Part shown: positions 45,811 to 57,705 of the stretch, piece after piece
How the letters are laid out: the number at the start of each line of letters is the position of its first letter
Position numbering within the stretch: position 1 is the first letter of the stretch
NCBI RefSeq assembly: GCF_021869535.1
Contig: NW_026262668.1
Coordinates: 66,308,058 to 66,372,057, forward strand
Source of the DNA: Mytilus californianus
Taxonomy: Eukaryota; Mollusca; Bivalvia; Mytilida; Mytilidae
Length of the DNA stretch: 64,000 nucleotides
Direction of reading: 5' to 3'
Notes under the pieces: generated by a model
Databases searched by the model: none
What the model was told of the DNA's origin: nothing
What the model saw: the letters and a program-made list of their open reading frames with translations, nothing else
Program-made: the position numbers and the translations under genes

Positions 45811-47009
45811 TGTGTTCTAACACGTTTAAAAATGCGATTACATAAGACGTCCGTTCATATTCATATCACGCTAACATGTTTTCGTCCTAAGTTGATGTGC
45901 ATGTTATATTAGCGATTTTTTTCATCCATCCAATCAACAACTTTTTTATGACCAGGTTTATGTGAAACATCATTTGGGATTACTATGAGATCTCGATTAG
46001 CATCAATATTCTCACATACAATGCTTTATTAGGTTACACGGGGAAAAAATAGTATAACATGTATTTTGTTGACCTTTGCTTTGTGACCACATCACTCAGA
46101 TGTTATATTAAGTTAATTCAATTCAATTCAAACTTTATTGTCATATAAATCAACTTATATGAGTTGTGACTAAAACAAACTAAACATAGTATACCATAAA
46201 TGACAAGAAGAAGACAGAACATTACATTTTATCATACTGAATTTCTACTTTCTGTTTTTTAACTTGAATTTCATTGCTTCTATTGGCAAAAATTACAAAA
46301 AGCTGTCGATCTATGTATATTTAATACCATGTGTCCATTACTCGACTTAGGTCATTGGTTACAGTAGGTTATTGTGGTTTATTCTATTCATTAAACTATT
46401 AAAGCGGTGGTAACCTCCATCAAGCAAACTTTATTGTTGGTTGGCGCCTAAGCTTCCGGTTTTTCATGATGTCCGACATGAGTATGATAAATTCGGTGTA
46501 TACATTACTTGATTGGAGTAATCTGTAATAAAACTTTGTTACAGCTCCATTACGCCAAATTAACTTTAGACAAGATGTTTATGTCCGCTTTGGATTTGAG
46601 GTTTCCAAACTTTCATATATTTGACTTTTCAAGGCATTAGTTTCGGGTGTACCTTATCAAGATTTTTTTCGGTATAACGTGGTCAGTGCCTTTAGGACAG
46701 ATCAGCATTCGACATGGTCAATCAGCATAGACATACAACAAACTTTTTTTCTAAATATACTTGTAAAGGGCTGGCTGTGAAGAAACTTTCCAAAACTTTA
46801 TTCATTAGGCATATTAGAAGTTTTAGTTCGTGAGGGATAAAGCTGCATGATAGCCCTCGTGAGTCATTGTACCAACTTACCAACGGAAATTAACTATTTT
46901 CTTCTTTTCAGAGCAATATTCTATGTGTAATTGAGTTACTGTTATTATTCAATACCAGTGTAATAGTATTATTATTCTGTCAATGGTTGTAATGTATTAA
47001 TTGATATAA
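45811..47009. other. No gene; short retroposon-like motif
   Basis: TTCAATTCAATTCAAACTTT-ATTGTC at 46126-46152 looks like the reversed 3' end of a non-LTR element or SINE as seen in many animals. Nothing else is recognised. Confidence 0.35.
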
Positions 47010-47060
47010 AAAATAAGGATATGTGGTATATGATTGTCAATGAAACATCAATAAAAAAAA
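47010..47060 (-). repeat. Family B fragment, reverse
   Basis: AAGGATATGTGGTATATGAT-TGTCAATGAAACATC is a degraded version of the family B end. Confidence 0.55.
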
Positions 47061-47181
47061 AGACCAAACACCCAAAAATGTCAATAATAACATATAAGAT
47101 CTACAAAATCGTGAGGTTTCTATTAATTTTATAAGAGAAGCCGAGACAATTGATAATTATAAATAAATCCTTGTATCTATG

Positions 47182-47546
47182 ATGAGTTTATTTACAACCA
47201 CTGGGTCGATGCCACTACTGTCGGAGGTTTCCTCTCCTAGGGTATCACCAGCCCAGTAGTCAGCACTTCTGTGTTGTCATGAATTATCATTGATATGGTC
47301 ATAATTATAAATTAACTGTTTACTAAACTTATATTTTTCGAAAAACTAAGGATTATCTACCCCAGAAATAGATTGCCTTGGCTGTATTTGGCAAACTGTT
47401 TGGCGTTTCTGGTCCTAAATGCTATTCAACTTCTTGCTTTATTTGGCCTTTTCACTTTTTTTGATTCGAGCGTCATTAACTAGTCCTTTGTTGGCGCGTC
47501 AGGCGTATAAAATTTTAATAATGATTTCTGAAATGAGTTTATTTAC
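47182..47546 (+). repeat. Family A repeat, most complete copy
   Basis: Order: ACAACCACTGGGTCGATGCC, GTATCACCAGCCCAGTAGTC, TGTTTACTAAACTTATATTT-TTCG, GCCTTGGCTGTATTTGGCAA, TTCAACTTCTTGCTTTATTT, GATTCGAGCGTCATTAACTA and GGCGCGTCAGGCGTATAA. The direct repeat ATGAGTTTATTTAC bounds it on both sides (47182-47195 and 47533-47546), giving a 351-bp unit. Confidence 0.85.
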
Positions 47547-47560
47547 ATTTAAAACTATGT

Positions 47561-48541
47561 AAATGGTTGTGTTGACTAGTTCATTTCAGAGCATGTACTC
47601 AAATGGCAGCTATGAATCCCTCAACTGTGCTGGCCAATGTTACCTATGATGGAAATCGGTTCTGATCCCTGATAGTCCCATGTAAGAAAAATTAACCGTA
47701 GATCATATGTACTGTTTCTTTCTCGGTATCAGCGGTCTAACCTCTAGTCCGACTGTTGTTTGAGGTCAGACATTGCTGACTCTCTATGATAATGCTGGAT
47801 CTTAAATTGCATGTATAATCTGTTTTATTTTCATTGTTCGGCGAGACTTTCTCACTTTAATGATTTACAATATTTGTGACACAGCTAAGTGTTTGTTATA
47901 TGTAAGCTATGCACAAATCTCACTGCTTATTTCTGTACTTGGTCTATGAACTTAATCATATTTGGTTTGATTGATCCCATACTGTGCATACAAGTTCCAC
48001 TGCACATAGGTCTTACCATGGATGTCATGCTGATGACTTTAAAGCCGGTATCGTGCTGTTTTTAAGGTTTCGGCGGATTTAGAGTTATCAGGCTAGTGAT
48101 CACTCACGGTAGATAAATCATTTGATCATCGAGGTCCCGACAATTTTCTAATTTATTCTAAAATATACAAAATCATACCTAACATGCGTAAAAATCCCAT
48201 TTTTTTTTATAGCCATATCAATATTTGTACGTCATATATCATGTTCCAAACGAAAACACGTGTACTACCAATATCTCATAATTCAAACAAAAAAAAACAG
48301 TCAGAAAAAATCCATAAAATTATGTCATTAGATTGACAGAAAAGGATGCATAATTTGTGGTGAAGAAAGTTTTAAAAACCTATAACCATGCAGACATGGC
48401 TGAATATTTCTTATTTTTAACTCACAAGAAAAACGCAGTAAAACACCTTAAAAAAGAAATGATTTCAAAGGTTTCGTTTTATTTTATCACACTTTCAGAT
48501 AACGACGACGTTGGGAAATAAAATAACGTTGAATGTCATTT
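47561..48541. other. No gene seen
   Basis: No supported coding region or recognised repeat. Confidence 0.5.
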
Positions 48542-48571
48542 CCCCCCCCCCCCCCCTTTTTTTTTTTTTTT
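48542..48571. repeat. Poly-C / poly-T tract
   Basis: About 15 C followed by about 15 T. A similar C-then-T tract sits at about 4950-4973 inside the inverted-terminus element. Confidence 0.95.
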
Positions 48572-48839
48572 ATCTGTAACGATCAATTAACGGTAAAGTA
48601 TTACATGTCGAAATTTATATGGTGGGAAGTATATACTATACGGATGCTCCATGTTCTTTATTTATAATTGTTGCTGCAATTTATATTTTCTCATTTCTTA
48701 CTCGGACCTTGTGCTTTACCAGAGAAGCAGCGATAGATCCCATCTTATTTACGATATTATCAGTATGTCTATCTCAGGTTAAGTAGTTGCTGTTGGTTAC
48801 GCCAATGTATATGGTTGGTTTTGAAAAAAAGGAGAAAAA

Positions 48840-48915
48840 AAACCCGGACCCTATCATAACAAAACAAAACGATAAAAAGACAGGCAACAGTCTAATAAAC
48901 ACTACGTAGAAAACT
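48840..48915 (-). mobile_element. Retroelement tail fragment, reverse
   Basis: AAAAGACAGGCAACAGTCTA and CACTACGTAGAAAACTAAAC are the reverse complement of the TTAGTTTTCTATGT...CTGTTTGTCTTTTT stretch of the tail at 35995-36065. Confidence 0.5.
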
Positions 48916-48989
48916 AAACGAATGTCAAAATATACCACTGGTCACTTTTAAGAAAATCTTTCATTATTGGCGATTGCTTCTGATGGATG

Positions 48990-49200
48990 AAAAGGGCTCT
49001 CCTTCCCATGAATATTTCCATCTGTTGGTTACTGAATTTTGCATAACATGAGTAACATTGCGGGTTCCACTAGTGGAACAGGATATTCCTAATCTTCCAG
49101 AGAAACTTAGTTCACGCCTAGATTTTATGTGAGGGGAGACGTTTTAGTTTTGCTTTAGTTTTCTGTATTATCTTTTGTGGTATTCAATGTCTTTTTCATA
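48990..49200 (+). mobile_element. Retroelement tail fragment
   Basis: ACATGAGTAACATTGCGGGT, CCACTAGTGGAACAGGATAT, CTTCCAGAGAAACTTAGTTC and TTTTAGTTTTCTGTATTATC follow the tail at 35890-36030. Confidence 0.7.
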
Positions 49201-49339
49201 AGAAAATGATTTTATTTCAAATTGTTAACATAAAGAGTAGGAGACTTAACATGTTCCGATGTTTTATTTTGGTTATGTCCTATGAATAGATATAGCGAGG
49301 AAGATTTACCAATCTGCAAGTTTATGCTTCATTATAACG

Positions 49340-49545
49340 GGTTATGACTCTACATGTAGTTACGTGACCACTGGTGTCACTAATTGACTTGGGAAAATCA
49401 CAAAACCATACGTACAACGTCCGTTTTGAACTACTTATCCTTCCAGAGCACATGTTTCTCCAGTTTTAGTTAGTCTTTTCGCCTCTTTTGTTTGTCATGT
49501 CATTTTTTGTCTGTCTTTTTTTCCCTTTTTTTCCTTCTATTATAT
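49340..49545 (+). mobile_element. Retroelement tail fragment, degenerate
   Basis: CCACTGGTGTCACTAATTGA, ACTTATCCTTCCAGAGCACA, CTCCAGTTTTAGTTAGTCTT and GTCATTTTTTGTCTGTCTTT resemble the same tail, closely following the previous copy. Confidence 0.45.
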
Positions 49546-49804
49546 GTTTGTTTTGATTTATAGAATAACAAACTTTGTATTTTCATTCTCCAAATATTGA
49601 GTCATGAATTTTATATGTTGTAGTAATACGATGAACTTCTAAAAAAACGTACAAGAGTTAATTATCAAGATAACATATAAAATCCAGAAATATATATACC
49701 AATTGAATAAAAAATATTGCATTTAAATGAAAAATATCAAATGTGTGCAACCAATACCATGCCATAATCCCAGGCATAGTTTGCATTATCCGTAATTTGC
49801 ATTT

Positions 49805-49970
49805 CTTTTGGAATTTTCGGTTTTAAATACTCTTCTACTTCGTATTTGATGTGGCATGGTATATATTATAACTGTTTGATTTAATCGCAATAAGTCAAAA
49901 CGTCGCGTATGGTGTACCAAATTATAGGCCTGGTAAAAAATGTGTCTTTGATGAGTTTCAACAAGCATTT
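49805..49970 (+). repeat. Family A tail, strongly diverged
   Basis: GGAATTTTCGGTTTTAAATA-CTCTTC, CTTCGTATTTGATGTGGC, AACGTCGCGTATGGTGTACC and TTATAGGCCTGGTA...CTTTGATGAGTTT follow family A order at low identity. Confidence 0.5.
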
Positions 49971-50444
49971 TCTTTTACTTTTATGTTTATTGTACCTGTT
50001 TGCAGTTTAATGTCTTTGCTTTTAGAAAGGTTCCACAGTAATAGTGATTGCTTAGTTGTTATCATCACTCCTCTCCATGAAAGGTGCAAGTAGTTCTACG
50101 CTGAAAGATGTTGACTAAAATTATGGTGAATCTAATAATTAGGCTATTCTTGGCCTTCAAATTCCTTCAAGAAGTATGGCGGGAAACTGCTGTGAATTGT
50201 TTGTTTGATGCAGAACTAAAATGTTGGATTAAATCTAACACGTTATGATTTTTCTCTTTGCTTGTTTACCAGAAAAAGATTACTTTTTGACAGTTGAGAT
50301 ATTACAAGAAAATTACATTAGACTAATTATGAGTTGAGTAAAACTTTTTAATTGTTCCTGCTTTGTCTGCAGTAGCTACTGTTAAATATTCGGAGAGAAA
50401 ATTAATTGGTCAGTCATTAATAACAAACAACAGCACATGCAATA

Positions 50445-50560
50445 CACGTGTACGAAGGTATTTTTACCTGAACACCAGGTAAGCCTTTGTTGCTTAATGA
50501 CACGTGACATCCAAACTAAGTCCATAATTAATGACCAGTCACGCTGACATGTGTGAAATG
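50445..50560. promoter_or_regulatory. E-box-rich candidate regulatory block
   Basis: CACGTG at 50445-50450 and 50501-50506, CAGGTA and ACCTG near 50466-50480, CATGTG near 50552, and several TAAT cores. The decamer GACACGTGAC (50499-50508) is shared with 2369-2378 and with the region upstream of fer3. Function is inferred. Confidence 0.3.
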
Positions 50561-52504
50561 TGCCCTTTAACTAATTACTGTATTATCATTATTTGTTATT
50601 GTTTACTTACAGATGTCGTTTATGTGTTTGCATTGTAAATATGAACGATATTTGGGACAGAAAATAATCCTCTTTTAAGCATTGAGCAGTTGAACGATTC
50701 CTCCTAAAATCTAATGCTCTGTTTGTTTTAGGTTTTCACAGTGACAATAAAATATGCGATTGATATTTTAACGACGGATACGATTTATATGCTTGTCCTC
50801 AAATGCACAGATTACATAACATATTTTATGGATTTTTATTTCTTTCATTTATTTTTATCAAAACTTTCGTTTCTTTAAAATAAATAATGTATGAAGCACT
50901 TCAATATTTTGAAATTGCATAGTCGTGCATTATCAAAGTAATAATAAATTACATTTGTATCAATTTTATTGTTGTTGTTACTGTTATTTTCAAATTGGGA
51001 GTATAATTTATTAAATGTCTCGTATTAATTTCATCTTTCAAGATCTTTTTTCTGGAGCATAAATCAAATAAATTAAAGAGATAAGCATTACAGTTTGATT
51101 TTTTTATAATCAGATGTATGCAAATCATTGTGGAATTACAATTCACTAATGTGAATAACTTTTTGTCTGGCCTTAAACCAATGTGGCATATAATTTGCTA
51201 TCATATTTTCTTTTCGTGCTATGAGTCCCTTTTATAGCGCTAATACACAAAATTACTTTTATAACACTGATTTGGAATTAAATGAATATTTTAAGTATAA
51301 AACTGTAAGGAAAGAATAGAAGTAAAAAAAAAATCACCAAACATCATTTACTAATGTAGCACCACAAAACTCAGATCGGCCTTCAACATTTGTTTTTGTT
51401 ACATGTAGTTCAGCACTTTATATGATAATAACATGATCGTTACATGTAGGTTGCTATTATAATGGGATATATTTTTTGTCGTAAGTGTTGTGTTACTCAT
51501 TTTATAATTTAGAAGTTTCAAATTATTGCATAACACATAAAATAGAAAACATACCATATCACATATGAAAGACGTACAGTTTTTCTTCAGTCTAGTTTTC
51601 GCTAGATTCGGATAGATATAGTGATACAAGAAATTGCTAATACAGTTCAGAACTAAAAGACGGGATTGAAAATATTAAGACGGTATTTAAATCGTTGTAT
51701 TTAACATATTTTAAACCATAATAACTTCATGGAACGAATTCAACGGCGATGTGTATGCTTGTCAATATCATCGTGTCATACTGTGCTTTATCTATCAACA
51801 TAGTTTAAGTTTCAACTCTTCGCTGTTCATATTAGCCTAGAACCTATTTTTCTCCGTTTTGAAATACAATTAAAACTAAAACATGTTTGCACACTTCACC
51901 AGCGTAATGTTGTAACCTGTAATTCATCCCGCATAAAGAATTGTACTATTTTTGTTCTCTCGTCATATATCTTGCTGTATAAGATCAGTAACCAGTGAGC
52001 ACAAAATTTAATCTTGGAAACCAGGTATTTTTAAAATGTTTTGTTTCTTCTGCTGCAATACCGATTTGAACTATTAAGCCCTTAATGTTATTCTTATGCA
52101 CGATATCCATTTAAAGCAGCTATAATTTTGTATTTCAAAAGATTATCATTTTTGATATGGGTCACCCAATTTGGAACTAGAACTATTTTACCAAAAGAAA
52201 TTCTGGCCCTTTTCAAGTTTACTTGATGTTTGTTGTATTGAGCATTCCTTTTTTTTTTTTAAATCGATGAGACTTGGAGCGTCACTGATGAAAGTAAATA
52301 TCAAGATTTGTACACAAAGTGTATTATTTCTATTCATTGTATTTACTTTAGGGGAAGAGTGTACTATTTGAACTATTTGTATGCATCTGATGATACTATC
52401 AATGGTCATTTGCTGTCGATATAGTGGTATAAATGTAAAGATGTTTTTGACAGAAGTTAACAATTTCTTAATAAGTTTGTTTAAGCTTCGGTAAACATAA
52501 TTTA
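50561..52504. other. 1.9 kb with no supported gene
   Basis: AT-rich unique-looking DNA. The 124-codon minus-strand frame 52562-52188 starts inside the following repeat and has no domain. Confidence 0.5.
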
Positions 52505-52830
52505 TGAAATCGAAGGATTGATTGATTCTGGATGGTTTAACGTCCGGTGGCAAATATTTCATTCATGTTGAGGACGAATTAACAATTGATACAATAGGTA
52601 GGTCTTGTTATACAAGCCGTCCGTGCATGATGAATGTCGGGGAAATTTGAACTGCCACTGGAAAATGAGGGTATTTTGGAAAGGTCCCCATTCTTACCGG
52701 GCGTGGTTGCGTACTTGTACATCCCGCTCAGCCAATGTGACGCCCAACTTTGGGCATACAGGATTTTAATGCCGGTCAGAAGAAGACCTAAGTGACCATA
52801 TTTCTATTACTCAGTTACCATTTGGGACCA
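52505..52830. repeat. Family D repeat, long copy (opposite orientation to 14395-14640)
   Basis: GATTGATTCTGGATGGTTTA-ACGTCCGGTGGCAAATATTT, TTATACAAGCCGTCCGTGCA, TTGAACTGCCACTGGAAAAT, TTGCGTACTTGTACATCCCG and GCCGGTCAGAAGAAGACCTA. The GTACTTGTACATCCCGCTCA part is the reverse of the GCGGGATGTATAAATGCGCA block of the other D copies. Confidence 0.7.
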
Positions 52831-53034
52831 ATTACTTCGACGCTTTACCTGCCTAAGCTTAATTTTGATTATAAGTTCAAAGTACTTCAACTTATGTAGT
52901 TTAAAAATTATGACAAAAACAGAAAACTTACACACAGTTCCGAGTTGATACAATAAGTCACAATGTAGATGTCGAAAAAAAGCAAACCTAATGTATCTAT
53001 CGGTCTAATGCATCAAATATACTGATAAGTATAA

Positions 53035-53370
53035 ATATGATCACCAATGAGACAAGTCTTCACCAGAGACCATATGACATAGAAGTAAACAACTATTATA
53101 GATCACCGTACGGCCTTCAACAATGAGCAAAACCCAAACCGCATAGTAAGCTAACCAAATATGATATACATCAACAAACGAAAACCCCTTAATTACAGGC
53201 TCCTGACTTGGGATAGGTACATATATAATGTGGCGGAGTTAAACATGTTTGCTTGCGCCAAACCGGCCTCCACCTAACCTGGGACAATGGTGTACTAGAC
53301 AGTACAACATAAGAATAACATGTAAAAATCAGTTGAAAAGGGCTTAACTCACTATTTCGATACAAAGCAC
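53035..53370 (-). repeat. Family B repeat, long reverse copy
   Basis: CACCAATGAGACAAGTCTTC, CACCGTACGGCCTTCAACAA, CAAACCGCATAGTAAGCTAA, GGCTCCTGACTTGGGATAGG, TGGCGGAGTTAAACATGTTT and GTTGAAAAGGGCTTAACTCA. The last two blocks show the gggagg/AACCCCGCC segment that family B shares with family C. Confidence 0.88.
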
Positions 53371-53514
53371 ATAAAAACCCTGACAAAAAAAAAAAAAAAA
53401 GACACAAAGTACAGATCTGAGAGTACTCGCAGCAAGTATTAAGTATTAAGTACTGAAAGCTAGTTCAAAGCCAACAACAATTGATAAAAAAATCCTCATG
53501 TATCTAAATATAAA

Positions 53515-53590
53515 AAATAATGAGCTGTGGTATGATTGCCAATGAGACAACTATCCACCAAAGTTCAAATAAAGTGGCCCCAACAGTTTG
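53515..53590 (-). repeat. Family B fragment, reverse
   Basis: GAGCTGTGGTATGATTGCCA, ATGAGACAACTATCCACCAA and AGTTCAAATAAAGTGGCC. Confidence 0.85.
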
Positions 53591-54809
53591 ATTGATTGTT
53601 TTACTTTGTAATTTGTAGTGTTGTAATGTAAAAAGTAATAAAGAGTTTTACGACTCTTTTTCATTTCATAGAGAAAAGGGGGGAGTATTAAATTCCTTAT
53701 GCATAGTCATCTTGCAAGACATATAGTAGTATTTCATTATATATTTCACAATATCAATTTGTTCAAAGCAGTAATTTTGATAAATTCTTCTTAAAAAAAA
53801 AAGATAAAAAAGACATTCTTCAACGTACCAGGGGCCTATCTGGAAAATCATTGTTCATGAAATTATATCTTATCCGAGTAACGTAAATTATCTCCTCTAT
53901 TTCGAAAATTCTTTTTGTTTTTATTTTGATTCATTTAAATTTTTCCATAGATATTGTCGTGAAAGAGAAAATTTGCTTTCATGCACTATGCTCCAAATTT
54001 CAGACAATTTTAACCACAGGAAAACCTTAGGTTAAGACTGAGATGAAAGCTTCATTTAATTCGAAAAATGACAACCTTTACTGTGATTGATTCTTAATAA
54101 AAGACTATTCTATCCACATTTAAAGATAAAAATGTGTCTATTATATAATTTTTCAATAGCTTTCGTATGTTTCAAGGTTAATCAGATATTTTAGCGCAAT
54201 AAACAAAGATAGCAATAAAAAAAAACTTAAGCCTCGACCAATATTGTAAAAAATGAAGGTCGACAACGTATAGGCCAATATTAATACACTCTTGCCAACA
54301 GGGGTGTCATAAGATGCTTTTGTTACGAATGTTACAGTTTAACGGTTGTTTTAAAGGATTGTATAGTGATGAATTGTTCAGTTTTACGTTGCAGGCCATA
54401 AACTTTGACAATTTGTCATTATGTTTATACTATGCTGGTAGACACATTAACAACATGATACCCATCATTCCGGCACGCGTCAAGTAAAACTCTTTTTAAT
54501 GGGACAGGATTAATATATGTCTATAACCTTGGAAATTTTTACTTTATTCGAAACAATGAAACATATAGTCTGCTTTCTTATATGTATGGTTTAACGTGCT
54601 ATTTTGCTAGGAACCGTGTAATAATTTCAGATCATGAAGTAATATGCGTTTATGAAGTGATATTTGTCACGCTATTTTGGTCATGGTCTTCGAAAACTAC
54701 CATTGTATCATCTTCTCTATTCGACGTGTGGGAAATAGGCACCCAAGACTGCAATATAAGATTTGGGGGATTTGATATGATTACAAAGAGGACATTTATC
54801 CGCCATTGA
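53591..54809. other. No supported gene; second copy of a 33-bp block
   Basis: The block at 54656-54689 matches 22792-22823, downstream of fer3. The remainder is AT-rich and unrecognised. Confidence 0.45.
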
Positions 54810-54965
54810 CCAAAGGACGAAGATGTAAACAACTAATAGGTCACCATATAGCCTTCAGCAATGAGCAAATCCCATACCGTATAGTAAGCTATCAATAGCT
54901 CGGCATGAAAAAAGTAAAACGAATCAAAAGAGAAAACTAACGGTTATTACACATATATCTCTCCC
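54810..54965 (-). repeat. Family B fragment, reverse
   Basis: GATGTAAACAACTAATAGGT, CACCATATAGCCTTCAGCAA, CCCATACCGTATAGTAAGCT and AGAGAAAACTAACGGTTATT. The terminal GAGACAACT part is missing. Confidence 0.8.
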
Positions 54966-55999
54966 GCGGTATCATCTTGTATGTAACTGTTTGTCAATAT
55001 GTGAATACCCTTCGACTCACATTTTTTATATCATTTAAACCGATATACCATCTGAGAGAAATATTACACTTTTAAAACAATAATATTACATTTTTAACAA
55101 TATATATTGAATATAAACTATAGCGTGAAGCAGATGTTACAGGTTGCATCGATTTTCGAATGACGTAAAACATATAACAGTATAAAGTCGTACTTGTTTA
55201 TACATATTAGATTATTTCTGAATGGTCAATTAAACCAACTTAAGTCTTTGGAAATGGCGTTTTTCTTTGTTGGTTACCATATAAATCTAATCCCGGCACT
55301 GGAACAAGACATAAACATAATATCAATAACAAATCATGAGCATACAACATGATCAATTACTACAGACGCACACACAATTGAAATACTAAAAACAACCAAA
55401 ATCATTTATAAAGCATTTGATAGTATGTACACACACACTCCTAACTTTCATATTTTCTATAGACTCCTCAATGTTTTTGTTTCATTCAACTCTTAACGTC
55501 AGTATGTGAGCTTTATAAAACACTTTTATAATAAATGTACTAATGATTAGTTCAAACGTCTTCTCTCGGTAAGACAAAAACAAGAAAAACAATAAAAAAA
55601 AAAATAGACTGAGAGCAGGCGAACCTACGAAGTATACCTAAACTGGAAAACCACAGTTTTCTTCGGACACCTGTGTTTACATAATTCACTTCGGATATTT
55701 ACAAAATTCACAATATTGCACTCATTAGAAGTCGGTGCTGAGGCAATAAAATAGATTATAAAACACTTTTAGAAACGCTGAACATTTTTTTTAGGTAAAA
55801 TTATCGAAATATTCTTTATTAAGCTGAGGACAACCCATGCTTTGCAAATTTTAGGGGGCGCACGCCCGCCACGCCCCGTCTGAATCCTCCCCTGTTCCAA
55901 AAGCCTGATAAAACAGGAACGAAACAAATAAAAAGGAACATACATAAGGATAGTATCTTCACTAGTTTGTAAGACCACTAAAGTGGAAGGGCAAACATC
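54966..55999. other. No gene; possible small GC-rich repeat
   Basis: GGGGGCGCACGCCCGCCACG-CCCCGTCTGAATCC at about 55854-55888 stands out as GC-rich and resembles dispersed bivalve repeats, but no partner copy was found here. Confidence 0.4.
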
Positions 56000-56155
56000 T
56001 TTGGAATTTTGGATCGTCCTCAATGCTCTTCAACTTCGTACTTTATTTAACCTTTTAGTTTTTATGGACTCGAGCGTCCCTGATGAGTCTTTTGTAGACG
56101 AAACACGCGTCTGGCGTACACAATTATAAGCCTAGTATCTTTGATTAGTTTAATT
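56000..56155 (+). repeat. Family A tail
   Basis: TTTGGAATTTTGGATCGTCC-TCAATGCTCTTCAACTTCGT, GACTCGAGCGTCCCTGATGA, TAGACGAAACACGCGTCTGG and TTATAAGCCTAGTATCTTTG. Confidence 0.9.
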
Positions 56156-56157
56156 AG

Positions 56158-56310
56158 ATATAAGAAGATGTGGTATGAGTGCAAATGAGACAACTCTCCA
56201 TCCAAGTCAAAATTTATGAAAGTAAACCATTATAGGTCAAAGTACGGTCTTCAACACGGAGCCTTGGCTCACATCGAACATCAAGCTATAAATTGACCGT
56301 TATAAATTGT
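56158..56310 (-). repeat. Family B fragment, reverse, abutting family A
   Basis: AAGAAGATGTGGTATGAGTG, AAATGAGACAACTCTCCATC, GGTCAAAGTACGGTCTTCAA and GGAGCCTTGGCTCACATCGA. This is the same subfamily as 26045-26485. Confidence 0.92.
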
Positions 56311-56659
56311 CTATGTTTCATACATATTACTTTTTGTGTTTCTTTTTTTTTTGTGTTCCTAAAGTTTGTTTAGTACATAATTTTGTTCAATATACAATAA
56401 TTATTTTAATATATTTTTCTGATGTTACAAACAGATGTTACAGCTTATATTGATTAACCCTATTGTTTAAATGTTTTTGTCTTTCACGAGAAATAAATAG
56501 GATTGCTGTTTAACCAAAAATCCTTGTTTTTCTATTAGTTAGTAAAAGAAACCGTATTAAAGAACAAGTAGCGTCTAAATGAACTTTTTTTCCTTTTCCT
56601 CCGCTATGTGTCCTTCGACAAATTGTAGAAAATCTTATTACGTTGTTATCTTTAATAGC

Positions 56660-56705
56660 TTTTTACAACCACTGGGTCGATACCACTGCTGATGGACAGT
56701 AGTAA
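56660..56705 (+). repeat. Family A head fragment
   Basis: TTACAACCACTGGGTCGATA-CCACTGCTGATGGACAG, matching 47191-47220. Confidence 0.8.
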
Positions 56706-56829
56706 AAAAATGGGCCTTTCATATATATAAAAAAACGCTGTCCTCTGTAAAAATGACATAATAGGATTGGCATATCATTGCCATCATCATATAGGGCGCC
56801 TTCGTCTCTATCAGCATCAGCATTATGGT

Positions 56830-57355
56830 GAAGATAAAGAGATGTGGTATTCAGTATGCCAATGAGACAACTACATGTATATACACCAGACCAAAGAAGA
56901 TGTAAACGACTATATATGATTTACCGTACGGTCTGCAACATTGAGCAAAGTCCATACCGTATAGTAAGCTGTAAAGGGCCATTCCATGACAAATTGTGAA
57001 ACAATTGATACAGAAAAACTTACTGCATGACTTTTGCTTAAATGAATTAACAAAAAACCGTTGGCAAAGGATACGACAGAAAGCAACCAACTGTATGATT
57101 TGGGCTAAAATCAATTAACAAAAAGGTAAGGCAGAAAACAATCAACGACAACCACTGAATTACAGGTTCATGTCTTTGGACAGACACATAAAGAATATGG
57201 CGGTGTTAAACATGTCTGTGAGCGTTCAACTCTCTCCTTTCCCTTGGACAGTGGCGTAACAGCACAACATAAACACAAAATGAAAAAATCCGTTGGAAAG
57301 GGCTAACCTTATTAGATCGGCATGAATAACTTACAAAGAAGACAAATAACATAGA
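56830..57355 (-). repeat. Family B repeat, long reverse copy
   Basis: AAGAGATGTGGTATTCAGTA, GCCAATGAGACAACTACATG, TTACCGTACGGTCTGCAACA, CCATACCGTATAGTAAGCTG, GAATATGGCGGTGTTAAACA-TGTCTG and GTTGGAAAGGGCTAACC. Confidence 0.85.
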
Positions 57356-57624
57356 GATCTAATCGTACTCTTAAGTGTAAGAGTATGGTACAATGAGTTA
57401 TATCTAATTTTTTTTACTGTGGTTAATACTGTAAATATTTTAACATTGTATCCTGTTTAAACGGAATATTTTGTGTCATGCATATATATATATATGGACC
57501 TTTTGAGTCTGATATAAAGATTATCTTATCTTATAAGCCCAGATCAATTTCAATTTAAAAATAATCCGTGCTAGCATCAATCAGTACAAATTACAACGAT
57601 GGCATGCTATAGCTGCAGTTGAAT

Positions 57625-57705
57625 ATAAATAAGATGTGGTATGAGTGCCAATGAGACAACTCTCCATCCAAGTGAAAATGTATAAAAATTAACAATTATA
57701 CTAGG
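57625..57705 (-). repeat. Family B fragment, reverse
   Basis: ATAAGATGTGGTATGAGTGC, CAATGAGACAACTCTCCATC and CAAGTGAAAATGTATAAAAA. Confidence 0.9.

Noticed and set aside
52188-52562. 124-codon minus-strand frame
   Set aside because: It begins inside a dispersed repeat, ends in low-complexity lysine and has no recognisable domain.
53189-53407. 72-codon frame with a YVVLSS...WRPVWRKQTCLTPPHYICTYPKSG sequence
   Set aside because: It is the family B repeat read in one frame; the CLTPPH...PKSG peptide recurs wherever the repeat does (for example 40204-40416).
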